A stretch of 64,000 nucleotides of DNA from contig JAWKQO010000001.1 of the NCBI GenBank assembly GCA_041390105.1, positions 2,082,795 through 2,146,794 on the forward strand. The letters run 5' to 3'. Origin of the DNA: Gemmatimonadota bacterium. Its GTDB lineage: Bacteria; Gemmatimonadota; Gemmatimonadetes; Longimicrobiales; Gaopeijiaceae. Below the pieces are notes generated by a model. That model was not told the DNA's origin, did no database searches, and worked only from the letters and a program-made list of their open reading frames with translations. The number at the start of each line of letters is the position of its first letter. The stretch's first letter is position 1. The position numbers and the translations under genes are program-made. This document shows, piece by piece, positions 43,525-52,380 of this stretch.

Positions 43525-44997
43525 TCAACTCACGGGGCGGCTCTTCATCAGTGCCTCGATCTCGGCGATCTCCCGGGGTGCCATGCTGATGCGGCGCAAT
43601 CCGGTCGGCGTGATGACGTAGTCGTCCTCGATGCGTACGCCGGTGTTCTCGTACTGCCTCACCTTCTCCCGTACGCTGGCGATGAAGCGTCGATTGCGGG
43701 GTGTATCCGGGAGGGCGTCCAGCGAGGCTTCGGCGATGTAGAGTCCAGGCTCGATGGTGAACACGTCGCCCGCCTGAAAGGTGCCGTCGCCATAGTAGTA
43801 GCCCGCCGGATCGTGGACCTCGAGACCGAGCCCGTGGCTGATGCCGTGGATCATCCAGAGCTGGGCCTGCGAGCAGGAGGCGGGTGACTTCTGACAGTCG
43901 GCCGGCCAGGGTGGGTCCATGAGAGCGTCCTCGGCCTCGATGAGTCCAAGAGCCGCGAGCCCCTTCCGGCGCACGACCACCGAGGAGTCCTGCGCGGCCC
44001 GCTGCGAAAGGCCGGGGGCCGAATTGCGCTCCGCCGCCGCCTGGGCGTCGCGCACCAGCTGGTAGATGGCGCGCTGCTCAGGGGTGTAGACGCCGCTGAC
44101 CGGAATGGTCCGGGTCACGTCGGCGGAGTACCCGCGATACTCGGCCCCGGCATCCATGACCACGAGGTCCGTGGGTCCGACCGCGGCCATGTCCTTCATA
44201 TAGTGGAGCTGCGTGCCGTTCGGGCCCCCGCCCACGATGGAGCCGTACCCCGTCCGTTCGGCTCCCAGTCGGATGAACGTGCTCTCCAGGGCCGCGCGTA
44301 GTTCGTACTCGTGTCGGGGGTTCTCCACCAGCATGGCGGCCCTGTGCCCCTCCGAGCTGATCTCGGCCGCCTTCTCCAGCAGCGCGATCTCCGCGGGGCT
44401 CTTGCGCGCGCGCAGCTGGTCCACGATGGGGTGAGCGTCCTCGATGGCGAGCCCCGGGTGGCGCTCTGCCAGGCCCTCCATGAACGACTGACCGCGGGTC
44501 AACGAGTCCTGGGCAGCGAAGTCGGCGGCTTGAAAGTCGGCGATCGCCAGGAAGGGCAGGCCGCTTCCAGCCAGGGAGTCCAGAATCGCGGGGAGAGCGG
44601 CGATGGAGCGCCCCGCGATGCCCAGGCTGTCCCTCACGGAGGTGGAGTCGGGGCGCCGGCCATAGTAGAAGGCCCTACGCGCATCGACGGGCGAAAGGAA
44701 GAGCGTGGGTTGGCCCCGCCCGCCGCTCACCACCATGACGAAGGCGGCGTCGGGCTCCCCGAAGCCCGTGAGATACTCGAAGGCGGGCAACTGGAAGAAC
44801 GGACCCCGGTCCGTGACCGGCGTGGGGGCTCCGAAGGCCACGACCACGCCGTCCCCCACGCGCGCCGCCAGCGAGTCCCGACGCGCAGCATACTCAGCGG
44901 GAGCGATCTGAGCGGCGGAGCGATGGGGCGCAGCAGCCGACACGAGCACGGCGAATGCAACCGCGTGTACCATCCCATGCAGCAAGCGGCGCGACAT
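43525..44997 (-). CDS. Secreted Xaa-Pro aminopeptidase (M24B)
   Basis: A 490-aa exported metallopeptidase. After a signal peptide (to about residue 30) comes an AMP_N-like domain (about 32-195) and the pita-bread M24 domain (about 205-470). The dinuclear metal ligands are D in VVMDAGAEYRG, D in YSADVTRT, H in HGISHGLGLEVHD, E in FTIEPGLY and E in VRIEDDYV. It removes N-terminal residues before proline. ATG at 44997 with AAGGGG upstream. It belongs to the minus-strand secreted-hydrolase block. Confidence 0.9.
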   Translation of the reverse strand: MSRRLLHGMVHAVAFAVLVSAAAPHRSAAQIAPAEYAARRDSLAARVGDGVVVAFGAPTPVTDRGPFFQLPAFEYLTGFGEPDAAFVMVVSGGRGQPTLFLSPVDARRAFYYGRRPDSTSVRDSLGIAGRSIAALPAILDSLAGSGLPFLAIADFQAADFAAQDSLTRGQSFMEGLAERHPGLAIEDAHPIVDQLRARKSPAEIALLEKAAEISSEGHRAAMLVENPRHEYELRAALESTFIRLGAERTGYGSIVGGGPNGTQLHYMKDMAAVGPTDLVVMDAGAEYRGYSADVTRTIPVSGVYTPEQRAIYQLVRDAQAAAERNSAPGLSQRAAQDSSVVVRRKGLAALGLIEAEDALMDPPWPADCQKSPASCSQAQLWMIHGISHGLGLEVHDPAGYYYGDGTFQAGDVFTIEPGLYIAEASLDALPDTPRNRRFIASVREKVRQYENTGVRIEDDYVITPTGLRRISMAPREIAEIEALMKSRPVS

Positions 44998-45139
44998 GTG
45001 TTCTACCCCTTCAGAGCGGACACCTGTGGATAGGGCGCATCCTGTTCCCGAAAGCTAACCTCCGCTCGCCCTGGTCCTACACCCGGTCTGTCGCGATCGC
45101 TTCCACCCGGTCTGCCACGGCCCGCCGTTCCGTATCACG

Positions 45140-46039
45140 TCATGCTTCCGACGAGCGGGCCGCATGCGCCACGGCTGCCAGCTTGTCCGGGTTGGTCACG
45201 ATATAGAGGGTTTGGATCACGCCGTCACGGACGTCCGCCGTCAAGACCGCCACCGGCTTGTCGTGAATCGAGGCGACGATACCCGGTTGCCCGTTGACCT
45301 CTCTCGCCATCGAGGCGAGCCCCGGTGGCACCAGTCGCTCCAGTGCGCCCAGGACGAACCGCGCCACCCGATCGGCTCCATGAACGGGGTTCAGGGCTGC
45401 GCGTGCCTTCCCACCGCCATCGCTGATGACCACGGCGTCCGGCGCCAATACCTGCAGCAGAGCATCGAGATCCCCTTGGCGGGTCGCTTCGGAAAAGCGG
45501 TCCATCACGGCCCTGTGGGCCTCCGGTGACACCTCGAACCGAGGCCTGCGGGCGCGCATCTGGGCCCGAGCCCGGGTCAGGATCTGCCGACAATTCGCCT
45601 CGGAGGTGTTCAGCATCTCCGCCACCTCGGAATAGGGCGTATCGAACACGTCCCTCAGGATGAGCACGGCGCGCTCGCGAGGTGAGAGGCTCTGCAGAAG
45701 CAGCAGGAAAGCGAACGTGAGGGACTCTTGCTGCTCGACGGTGTCGCTGGGGTTCGGCGTGCCATCCGTCAGCAAGGGTTCTGGGAGCCAGGGTCCCATG
45801 TATTCCTCGCGTCGGACCCGGGCCTGCTTCATGTGGTTGATGCAGAGCCGTGTGACGATGGTGGTCAGGTACGCTCGTGGTGACACCACCTTCGACGGAT
45901 CTTCAACCCTGAGCCAACGCATGGCCGCGTCCTGGACGAGGTCCTCCGCGTCGACGGCCGTGCCCACCATCCGGTACGCGAGACTGACCAAGTGGGGGCG
46001 GAGCTCCTCGAACTCCCGCCAGGCACGCGTTGGGCTCAC
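45140..46039 (-). CDS. ECF41-group RNA polymerase sigma factor with SnoaL-like C-terminus
   Basis: A 299-aa sigma factor. Region 2 (AYRMVGTAVDAEDLVQDAAMRWLRV) and region 4 (LSPRERAVLILRDVFDTPYSEVAEMLNTSEANCRQ) are followed by a SnoaL-like domain (about 180-295). The ECF41 hallmarks WLPEPL (84-89) and NPDKL (283-287) are both present. In this group the fused domain tunes sigma activity in place of an anti-sigma factor. The start is a GTG at 46039 overlapping the stop of the upstream alpha/beta hydrolase gene, and a matching promoter precedes that gene. Confidence 0.9.
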   Translation of the reverse strand: MSPTRAWREFEELRPHLVSLAYRMVGTAVDAEDLVQDAAMRWLRVEDPSKVVSPRAYLTTIVTRLCINHMKQARVRREEYMGPWLPEPLLTDGTPNPSDTVEQQESLTFAFLLLLQSLSPRERAVLILRDVFDTPYSEVAEMLNTSEANCRQILTRARAQMRARRPRFEVSPEAHRAVMDRFSEATRQGDLDALLQVLAPDAVVISDGGGKARAALNPVHGADRVARFVLGALERLVPPGLASMAREVNGQPGIVASIHDKPVAVLTADVRDGVIQTLYIVTNPDKLAAVAHAARSSEA

Positions 46040-46896
46040 GGCCTGGCTTCCACGGGCTGCAGAATCCCGACTTCGCGCGCCCACCCCAGGATGGCTCCGG
46101 CCACGGTCTCCGGGTCGCCTTCGTGGGGGAAGTGAGCTTCCCCGGGAACCTCGACGAACGTCGAATCGGGAAGGCACTCCGCCAGGCGCCGGAGCGCTCC
46201 GGCCTGATGGACCGGATCCTTTTCTCCCGCCACCACCAGCACGGGGAGATCCATCGCGGACAGGCCGTCACGAACACCGCTCAGAAAGGCGTCGTTTCGG
46301 TTGAGGTCCCTGAAGGTCACCATGATGCGGTCCAGGTGTGCGTCGGTGGCGAAGTCCTGAAGGTACCGGGCCCGCTCTTCGGGTCCAGAGCGCCGACGCC
46401 GGCCTCCGAAGCGCGCCACCACCCTGGGAAGCAGTCGGAAACGGCGATTCACCCAACGGAAGGGCGGCGTGGTGACCAGCCTCAGCATGGTGTGGATCCG
46501 GGGGTGCTCCCGTGTCGGGAAGACGATGGTGTCGGCCGCGATCAGCCCCCGAAAGCGCACCGGGTATTCCTGCACCAGATGGAATCCGACCGAACCGGCC
46601 GTGTCCATGACCGCGAGTGTCACGCCTTCCAGGTCGAGCGCAGCGATGAACGCGTCCGCAGCTTCGGCGAGGGCGGGTAAGGTCGGCGTGAATCCCCGGA
46701 CGGCCACGCTCTTCCCCCAGCCCGGAAGATCCGGAGCGAGGCACCGGAAGTCGGACGAGAGCAGGGAGATCACATGACGGTAGACGTACGAGGTGGTGGG
46801 GGCCCCGTGCAGCAGGACCAGGGGAGGCCCCGACCCGCAGTCGACGTACCGTATGGTGTGGCCTGCCGCGCGAACGGTGTGGGAAGGCTCGTGCAT
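46036..46896 (-). CDS. Alpha/beta hydrolase, haloalkane-dehalogenase/epoxide-hydrolase-like
   Basis: A 286-aa cytoplasmic alpha/beta hydrolase. HGAPTTSYVYRHVISLL and DLPGWGKS are family-typical. The nucleophile elbow reads VMDTAGSVG, with an aspartate where serine hydrolases carry serine, as in dehalogenases and epoxide hydrolases, but without their usual DWGG. GEKDPVH and GEAHFPHEGDPE supply the acid and histidine. Substrate unknown. It is co-transcribed with, and coupled (GTGA) to, the ECF41 sigma gene, so it is probably its main target. ATG at 46896. Confidence 0.85.
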   Translation of the reverse strand: MHEPSHTVRAAGHTIRYVDCGSGPPLVLLHGAPTTSYVYRHVISLLSSDFRCLAPDLPGWGKSVAVRGFTPTLPALAEAADAFIAALDLEGVTLAVMDTAGSVGFHLVQEYPVRFRGLIAADTIVFPTREHPRIHTMLRLVTTPPFRWVNRRFRLLPRVVARFGGRRRRSGPEERARYLQDFATDAHLDRIMVTFRDLNRNDAFLSGVRDGLSAMDLPVLVVAGEKDPVHQAGALRRLAECLPDSTFVEVPGEAHFPHEGDPETVAGAILGWAREVGILQPVEARP

Positions 46897-46943
46897 GGCT
46901 GTTGATCTCCCGGTCGGGGGACGTTGCACCCTACGTCCTGGAA

Positions 46944-46970
46944 GACAAGAGACCCTGCCCCGCTGTGACA
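46944..46970 (-). promoter_or_regulatory. ECF41-type promoter of the hydrolase-sigma operon
   Basis: On the minus strand TGTCACA (46970-46964) is followed by exactly 16 bp and TGTC (46947-46944). From memory the ECF41 consensus is TGTCACA-N16-CGTC, so the -35 and spacing match perfectly and the -10 differs by one base. The ATG at 46896 lies about 48 bp beyond the -10. This would make the sigma factor autoregulatory. Confidence 0.65.
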
Positions 46971-47066
46971 CTCTGCCTCGGTGCTACGAAAGGCCGACCC
47001 TGACTCGCCAGCGGCGGTTGGTGCCCGGGCCTCGCCCCGTCCCCTTGGCGCCGGGCGGGGTGACCC

Positions 47067-47693
47067 TCAGCCCGCGAGATTTCGCCGCATGATCTCTGCG
47101 GAAGCACGCTCGAGGGGATCAGCAGACCGCTGCAACTGCTCCGCCACGCGGCGCTGGTCCTCGCGTGACCGGTTCTGATTGAACTTGAACTTGCCCTCGA
47201 GCGAGTCGATGGGGATCTCGAAGCCGACGATCGCCTTCAGCTCGCGGTCCATCACCGGCTCCATGAGCTCACGGTCCCAGCCCGAGCGCGCGTAGTCCTC
47301 GTGCAGGTCCACGAGCGGGCTCACCATGGCCCGCAACTCGTCCGGATCGTGGACGAGCCGAGGTGTTCCGTAGGCATGGACGGTCGCGTAGTTCCACGTC
47401 GGGACGGTCTGCTGGGACTCGTACCATCCCGGCGAGACATAGGCATGCGCTCCCTGAAAAATCGCCAGCACCTGGGTCTCGTCGGTCCACGTCTTCCAGT
47501 GCGGATTCGCCCGAGCCATGTGCGCGATCAAGGTCCCGTTGGGGCCACCACGCTCGGGGTCGATCATGAAGGGCAGGTGCGTCGCCACCGGTCGGGCACC
47601 GTCCTGGCTCGTCAGGATCCCGAAGCTGTGTTCGCGGATCAACGCGTGCAGAATGGCGACGTCGTCGACTCGAAACGATCTCGGGGTGTACAT
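47067..47693 (-). CDS. paiB: PaiB-like FMN-binding transcriptional regulator
   Basis: A 208-aa protein of the PaiB family with a split-barrel FMN fold: MYTPRSFRVDDVAILHALI, RPVATHLPFMIDPE, GTLIAHMARANPHWK, FQGAHAYVSPGWYES, VPTWNYATVHAYG and the terminal KFKFNQNRSREDQ. In Bacillus PaiB, with PaiA, affects sporulation and degradative enzymes; here the role is unknown. ATG at 47693 with AGGAG upstream; the stop of the NTF2-like gene is 10 nt before it, so they form an operon. Confidence 0.88.
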   Translation of the reverse strand: MYTPRSFRVDDVAILHALIREHSFGILTSQDGARPVATHLPFMIDPERGGPNGTLIAHMARANPHWKTWTDETQVLAIFQGAHAYVSPGWYESQQTVPTWNYATVHAYGTPRLVHDPDELRAMVSPLVDLHEDYARSGWDRELMEPVMDRELKAIVGFEIPIDSLEGKFKFNQNRSREDQRRVAEQLQRSADPLERASAEIMRRNLAG

Positions 47694-47702
47694 CGCCTGC
47701 TC

Positions 47703-48191
47703 CTAGTGCCCGAAGCTGATCACGCGGGTGATGCGCCAACGCCCGTCCCGGTTGTGCCACAGATGGACGAACCGCGGTGTCGACGCCAGGTGGTCCGGCT
47801 CGCCCGCGGCGGTCACCCAGAAGCGATGGGTACCCAGCTGCACGGCGCCATATCCCTGGATCGGGTGGACCTCGACGGTCTCGGGAAGCAGCTCACGTCG
47901 TAGTCGCGACGCCTTCCCGTCGGCGCAGCGGCTCCGGAAGGTCGGCTCCAGCTCGTCCCGGGTGGTGGTCACGTCGTCGTTGTCCTGGTAGAACTCGATG
48001 TTCTCGTCGAGGTAGGTCCGGAACGCGACCAGATCACAACGGTTGAACGCGTCGAACAGAGCCCGGTCCAGGCTCATGATCGTGTCCTGCAGGGACGTGG
48101 GGTCCACCGTCTCGGGGGTCTGGGAACGGACCGGCGTCGTCACTGCGAAGAGAAGCGTCACCGAGAGGACTGCAATGACCGGCACTCGCAT
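47703..48191 (-). CDS. Secreted NTF2/DUF4440-like protein
   Basis: A 162-aa exported protein with a signal peptide ending near PVRSQ and a DUF4440/SnoaL-type fold: LDRALFDAFNRCDLVAFRTYLDENIEFYQDN, GAVQLGTHRFWV and the terminal FVHLWHNRDGRWRITRVISF. Function unknown. It lies directly upstream of paiB. Confidence 0.8.
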   Translation of the reverse strand: MRVPVIAVLSVTLLFAVTTPVRSQTPETVDPTSLQDTIMSLDRALFDAFNRCDLVAFRTYLDENIEFYQDNDDVTTTRDELEPTFRSRCADGKASRLRRELLPETVEVHPIQGYGAVQLGTHRFWVTAAGEPDHLASTPRFVHLWHNRDGRWRITRVISFGH

Positions 48192-48299
48192 CGGGGATCG
48201 TCCGCGCTCAGGAAGGTTGGCCGTAGGCTCACCTGAGCCGTACGTGCCTGCCCCGACGGCGGATTCGGTGGCGCCAGGAGGCCCGCCGGAAGCACTCGG

Positions 48300-48857
48300 T
48301 CACCCTGCAGGCACATAGCGGAGCGCCACCGCTCCCGAGGCGAACTCCTGCCGGCTCACCAGCGTGAGGTCGACGTACTGCGACAGCCCCTCGAGCAACC
48401 GCGGTCCGTGGCCCGCCAGCCGGGGGATCACCACGAACTCGTACTCGTCGATCAGCCCCAGCTCCGCCAGGGCCAGCGGGAACTTCACGCCTCCCACCGC
48501 CAGACCCCGACCGGGTTGGCGCTTCAGGTCTTCAACGGCCGTCTTCAGGTCGCCGCGCACAAGCTCCGCGTTCCAATCGACCCGCTCCAGTGTCGTGGAC
48601 ACGACGTACTTCTTTGACGCGTCTATGGTCCGGGCGAACGGCTCCATCCAGGGTTCCATCCAATCCGGAAGGGCGCCCGACGGGGACGCCCGCCACGCGG
48701 ACTCCATCATCTCGTAGGTCACGCGGCCATAGAGCAGGGCGTCGGCCCGCGCGAGGCTGTCCGCCCAATAGCGGTGCAGGGCTTCGTCCACCATGCCGGC
48801 GCGATGGTCGCAACACCCGTCCAAGGTGACGTTGATGCCATACCGCAGGGGTCGCAT
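48300..48857 (-). CDS. Dihydrofolate-reductase-fold (RibD C-terminal) protein
   Basis: A 185-aa protein of the RibD_C/DHFR fold: YGINVTLDGCCDHRAG at the start, DALLYGRVTYEMMESAW, FARTIDASKKYVVSTTL and GRGLAVGGVKFPLALAELGLIDEYEFVVIPRLAGHGPRLLEGL. It probably reduces a small molecule with NADPH; not a true folate enzyme by these motifs. ATG at 48857. Confidence 0.85.
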   Translation of the reverse strand: MRPLRYGINVTLDGCCDHRAGMVDEALHRYWADSLARADALLYGRVTYEMMESAWRASPSGALPDWMEPWMEPFARTIDASKKYVVSTTLERVDWNAELVRGDLKTAVEDLKRQPGRGLAVGGVKFPLALAELGLIDEYEFVVIPRLAGHGPRLLEGLSQYVDLTLVSRQEFASGAVALRYVPAG

Positions 48858-48924
48858 GATCCGTGCTCCGTCCGAAAAGGCTCCACGCCGAGGGCTGACC
48901 GAGGCAGGCCGCACGCGGCCCCGC

Positions 48925-49293
48925 TCAGTCCTCCAGTGACTCCACCTTCACTGCGGTCCCATAGCAGATCACTTCGGTTACGCCCGACATCACTTCCGTC
49001 GCATCGTAGCGAATCCCGATCACCGCGTCCGCTCCGGCCACGTCCGCCTGCACCAGCATGGTGTCGAACGCCTGCTGGCGGGTGCGCTCGGCGAGCTCCG
49101 TGAAGAGGGAGATGTTCCCGCCCCACAACGTCTGGAAGCTGGCGCCCACGGTTCCGAACACCGACCGCGACCGGACCACGACACCCCGCACCACCCCCAG
49201 GTTCGACACGATCCGATACCCCGACAGGTCGAAGCCCGTGGTCGTCATGTTGTACGGTACGTCGGCGGCCTGGGATCGGATGATGGATGTCAT
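48925..49293 (-). CDS. YbjQ/UPF0145-family protein
   Basis: A 122-aa protein of the YbjQ (heavy-metal-binding-domain) family: YRIVSNLGVVRGVVVRSRSVFGTVGASFQTLWGGNISLFTELAERTRQQAFDTMLVQADVAGADAVIGIRYD. It forms pentamers in known structures; function unknown. ATG at 49293, 67 nt upstream of the DHFR-like gene. Confidence 0.87.
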   Translation of the reverse strand: MTSIIRSQAADVPYNMTTTGFDLSGYRIVSNLGVVRGVVVRSRSVFGTVGASFQTLWGGNISLFTELAERTRQQAFDTMLVQADVAGADAVIGIRYDATEVMSGVTEVICYGTAVKVESLED

Positions 49294-49438
49294 GGCTCAG
49301 CGGGCTCCGGCTGCATCTCGAGGAGCAGGAACCCTACGGCAGGGCCGGACCGACCGCCAGGGATTGGACGCGTGTGGCAGAGGGCAACAGCGGCACGGCC
49401 GTTGCCACGATGCCCCATGCCTCGAGCAGGAGAACACC

Positions 49439-50671
49439 ATGCGGAACGGCGTCGGGTACGTCATGCGTTGGATTGGGGTGGCTGGTGTCTTCACGGCGGT
49501 GATCGCCTGCGATGGCGGAACCACCGACCCGGCCCCCGCGGATCCGACGGTCGCGGCGGAGCCGACCGTGTTCCAGGAGACGTTCGACGGCGATCCCAGC
49601 GGGCCCGCCCCGTTTCGCTCCAACCGCTGGGACGTGACCGTACACTCCCGGAATCGCGAGACCTGGTACACGCTCGAGGCCCTCGACGCCGATCACGGCC
49701 CCGCCTGCGAGCCGCCCCCCGCCACGCATCCCGTGTCTGCCTACGAGGATGCCGTCTACCAGTGCCGCAACCACGTCATGACGGCGCTGAACGCGTCCGG
49801 CTACGGACTGGTCTACCTGACGCCGAACCACACGGTCGTGTTCGACGAAGGCACGGCCCGCGTGGAGTTCCGGGTATCGCTGCTGCGCCGCTCGATGCGG
49901 GACTGGATCGACCTTTGGATCTCTCCCTACGACGAGCACCTGCAGCTGGCCCTGGAGAGCTGGCTGCCCTCGCTGTCCGGCGAACCCAGGAACGGCCTTT
50001 CGCTGCGTCTGGACGGAGCTCGCAACGCGTTCACCGGGACCCTGTTCAGGGACGGTGTCGCCGAGGACCTCCCGGGCACCTGGTGGGTTGGCTACGACGA
50101 GTTCCTGGAGCCCAGTGCCACGCGCCGGGACCTCCTGGTGCTGGAGCTCAGCCGCGACCATATCCGCTTCGGCATGCCGGAGTATGACTTCTGGTGGATC
50201 GACACCGACATCGCACCCCTCGCGTGGAGCGAAGGCGTGGTGCAGTTCGGCCACCATTCCTACACACCCGAGAAGGACTGCTCCCTGCCGGGCGGGTGTG
50301 CACCCAACACCTGGCATTGGGACGACATCGTCATCGATCCGGCCCGACCCTTCCGGATCAATCGCGCCACGGAGCGGTGGTTCAGCCCCGCGCAGGCCGA
50401 GATCACACTGCAACAGCCGAGCAGGGCGGGTGCGCGTCTGCGCTTTGCCGGCATCGGTGAGGACCTGGAGGTGAGCTTCGACGGCGGTGCCTCCTGGCTC
50501 CCCGCGGAGCTGCAACCTCACGACCCCGCGAGTCTGGACCCGGGCCACTTCCGCTCCTACTTCACCCCGATGCCCCAGGCAGTCTCCCGGGTGCTGCTGC
50601 GGGGCTCGCCCTGGTACGGAGGCGATTGGCACGTTCGCGACGTGTCGGAGTGGGCGCGAGCATCGCGCTAG
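49439..50671 (+). CDS. Secreted lipoprotein, probable beta-sandwich
   Basis: A 410-aa lipoprotein with lipobox TAVIAC (C24). The body (about 40-310) is beta-rich with alternating aromatics and ends in HWDDIVIDP, a pattern seen at the end of concanavalin-like beta-sandwiches of glycan-binding or -cleaving proteins; a second module follows (about 310-410). Six cysteines could form disulphides. No catalytic pair can be assigned, so it is left unnamed. ATG at 49439 with AGGAG 7 nt upstream. Its TAG overlaps the stop of the convergent monooxygenase gene (CTAG, 50668-50671). Confidence 0.75.
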   Translation: MRNGVGYVMRWIGVAGVFTAVIACDGGTTDPAPADPTVAAEPTVFQETFDGDPSGPAPFRSNRWDVTVHSRNRETWYTLEALDADHGPACEPPPATHPVSAYEDAVYQCRNHVMTALNASGYGLVYLTPNHTVVFDEGTARVEFRVSLLRRSMRDWIDLWISPYDEHLQLALESWLPSLSGEPRNGLSLRLDGARNAFTGTLFRDGVAEDLPGTWWVGYDEFLEPSATRRDLLVLELSRDHIRFGMPEYDFWWIDTDIAPLAWSEGVVQFGHHSYTPEKDCSLPGGCAPNTWHWDDIVIDPARPFRINRATERWFSPAQAEITLQQPSRAGARLRFAGIGEDLEVSFDGGASWLPAELQPHDPASLDPGHFRSYFTPMPQAVSRVLLRGSPWYGGDWHVRDVSEWARASR

Positions 50672-52212
50672 CGATCGCGGCGCCCTCCGGGGCGTTGGCG
50701 CGAGGCGCGTGGGCCCTGCCCTTCCGGTCGTCCACACCACGTCGACAGTGCGTCGGCCAGCCCCAGGTCGGAGCCGCCTCCTACCCACGCCACGTGTCCG
50801 TCGGGGCGGACCAGGACTGCAGCGGGAGCATCGACCTCACCGATCACCGGAAGCTCCCACCGCCTGTCGTACGTCGCGTCGACGACTCGGAGCCGCGCGC
50901 TCCAGGGAGAGAGGTCGAGGGCGAGCGGTGCGCCGAAGTTGAGTAGCACAGGGCGCGCGTCGTGAAGGAGCGTGAAGACCCGGAGTGGCCCGCCGGCGGT
51001 GACGAGATCGAGGTCCGGCATGCGGCGCCCCAGGAGGGGATGTCCCGGCCCCAGATCGTAGCGAATGTCCAGGTGGGACATGATCCCTGCGATGTGCCGA
51101 CGCGGCTCCTCCATCGCGAGCAGCTCGCCCAGCACCTCGCGCGCGGCCCGAGTGCGATCGTCTTCCCGGTGCAGAGCAACCTGCGCCATCGTCATCTTGA
51201 GCACCCGCGCGCCCACCGGGTGTCGCTCGGCGTGGTAGGTATCGAGGAGCCCTTCGGGGGAGGTGCCGCGAATCACTTGCGCCAGCTTCCACCCGAGATT
51301 CACCGCATCCTGGACGCCGGTGCTGAGCCCCTGCCCCCCGATCGGCGAATGAACATGGGCTGCGTCGCCGGCGAGGAACACACGCCCGCTCCGATACGCG
51401 GCTGCCTGCCGCGTCAGGTCCGTGAAGCGGGAGATCCAGGTCAGGTTGTGCACGCCGTAGTCGGTCCCGCAGGCGGCGATGAGCAGGGACCTCAAGTCCT
51501 CCAGCGTCGGTTCTGTGGTGGCGTCGGGGGTCGGCTCGGTGACCATCACGCCGATGGGTCCGATGTCCTTGTAGACGATCTCGCCGTCCTTGATCTCATA
51601 CTCCTCTCTGCCGAACGCGTGGACACCGGCCGGTGAGCGATGCACGCCATAGGGCGGCGTCTCGGTCATCTCGACCTCTGCCAGGAGGTTGCTGGTCGTC
51701 GGATCCCAGCCGGGGAACTCGATGCCAGCGGTCTTCCGCACAACGCTGCGACCCCCGTCGCAACCGACCAGGTATGCCGCGCGCACGGGCGGGCCCTCGG
51801 CCAGGGCCACGTCGACCCCGGTTGCGTGCTGCGTGAACCCCGTGACTTCATGACCGTAGAGGACGGGCACACCGAGTTCCGCGACCCAACTCGCCAGCAG
51901 GCGCTCGATGTGCTTCTGGCGCAGCGCAAGTCCGTGGTTGTGGCGGGTCGGGAAGTCGCTGATATCCAGGCGTGTCACCGCAAAGCCGGTGATCTGCGCC
52001 GCCTTGCCCGCAGCGAGGAATCGGTCTGCGATCCCGCGCTGATCGAACACCTCGAGCGTGCGAGAAGAAACCCCGAGCGCGCGTGCTCCTTGCAGCCCGC
52101 GGTCCGGCCGGAGCTCGAAGACCGCGGTATTCACACCACCCAAGGCGAGCTCGCCGGCGAGCATGAGGCCCGTGGGTCCGGCTCCAACCACCACGGCTTC
52201 GTATTCGGTCAT
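50668..52212 (-). CDS. FAD-dependent aromatic monooxygenase (PheA/TfdB-like)
   Basis: A 514-aa flavoprotein hydroxylase. Rossmann GAGPTGLMLAGELA (about 10-23), the DG motif VGCDGGRSVVRK (about 150-161), and the GD motif VFLAGDAAHVHSPIGGQGLSTGVQDAVNLGWKLA (about 275-308). The C-terminal thioredoxin-like domain (about 400-505) is that of phenol-hydroxylase-type enzymes. It uses NAD(P)H and O2 to hydroxylate aromatics or polyketides. ATG at 52212. Convergent with the lipoprotein gene; the downstream neighbours give no pathway. Confidence 0.88.
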   Translation of the reverse strand: MTEYEAVVVGAGPTGLMLAGELALGGVNTAVFELRPDRGLQGARALGVSSRTLEVFDQRGIADRFLAAGKAAQITGFAVTRLDISDFPTRHNHGLALRQKHIERLLASWVAELGVPVLYGHEVTGFTQHATGVDVALAEGPPVRAAYLVGCDGGRSVVRKTAGIEFPGWDPTTSNLLAEVEMTETPPYGVHRSPAGVHAFGREEYEIKDGEIVYKDIGPIGVMVTEPTPDATTEPTLEDLRSLLIAACGTDYGVHNLTWISRFTDLTRQAAAYRSGRVFLAGDAAHVHSPIGGQGLSTGVQDAVNLGWKLAQVIRGTSPEGLLDTYHAERHPVGARVLKMTMAQVALHREDDRTRAAREVLGELLAMEEPRRHIAGIMSHLDIRYDLGPGHPLLGRRMPDLDLVTAGGPLRVFTLLHDARPVLLNFGAPLALDLSPWSARLRVVDATYDRRWELPVIGEVDAPAAVLVRPDGHVAWVGGGSDLGLADALSTWCGRPEGQGPRASRQRPGGRRDR

Positions 52213-52380
52213 GTCCGCCCCCCGTCGACGTTCACTCCCCGGTACTGCCTGCCAGGGCTTCCGAACCGCCGCAGAGCCTACCACCCCGCCCGGTTCTGGT
52301 GGCAAGCCCCTACCGGGAGCATATTCTTACACAACGGGGGGAGGGAGGGCAGCAGGCCAGTCCCCCGCCCTCGACTCCGG

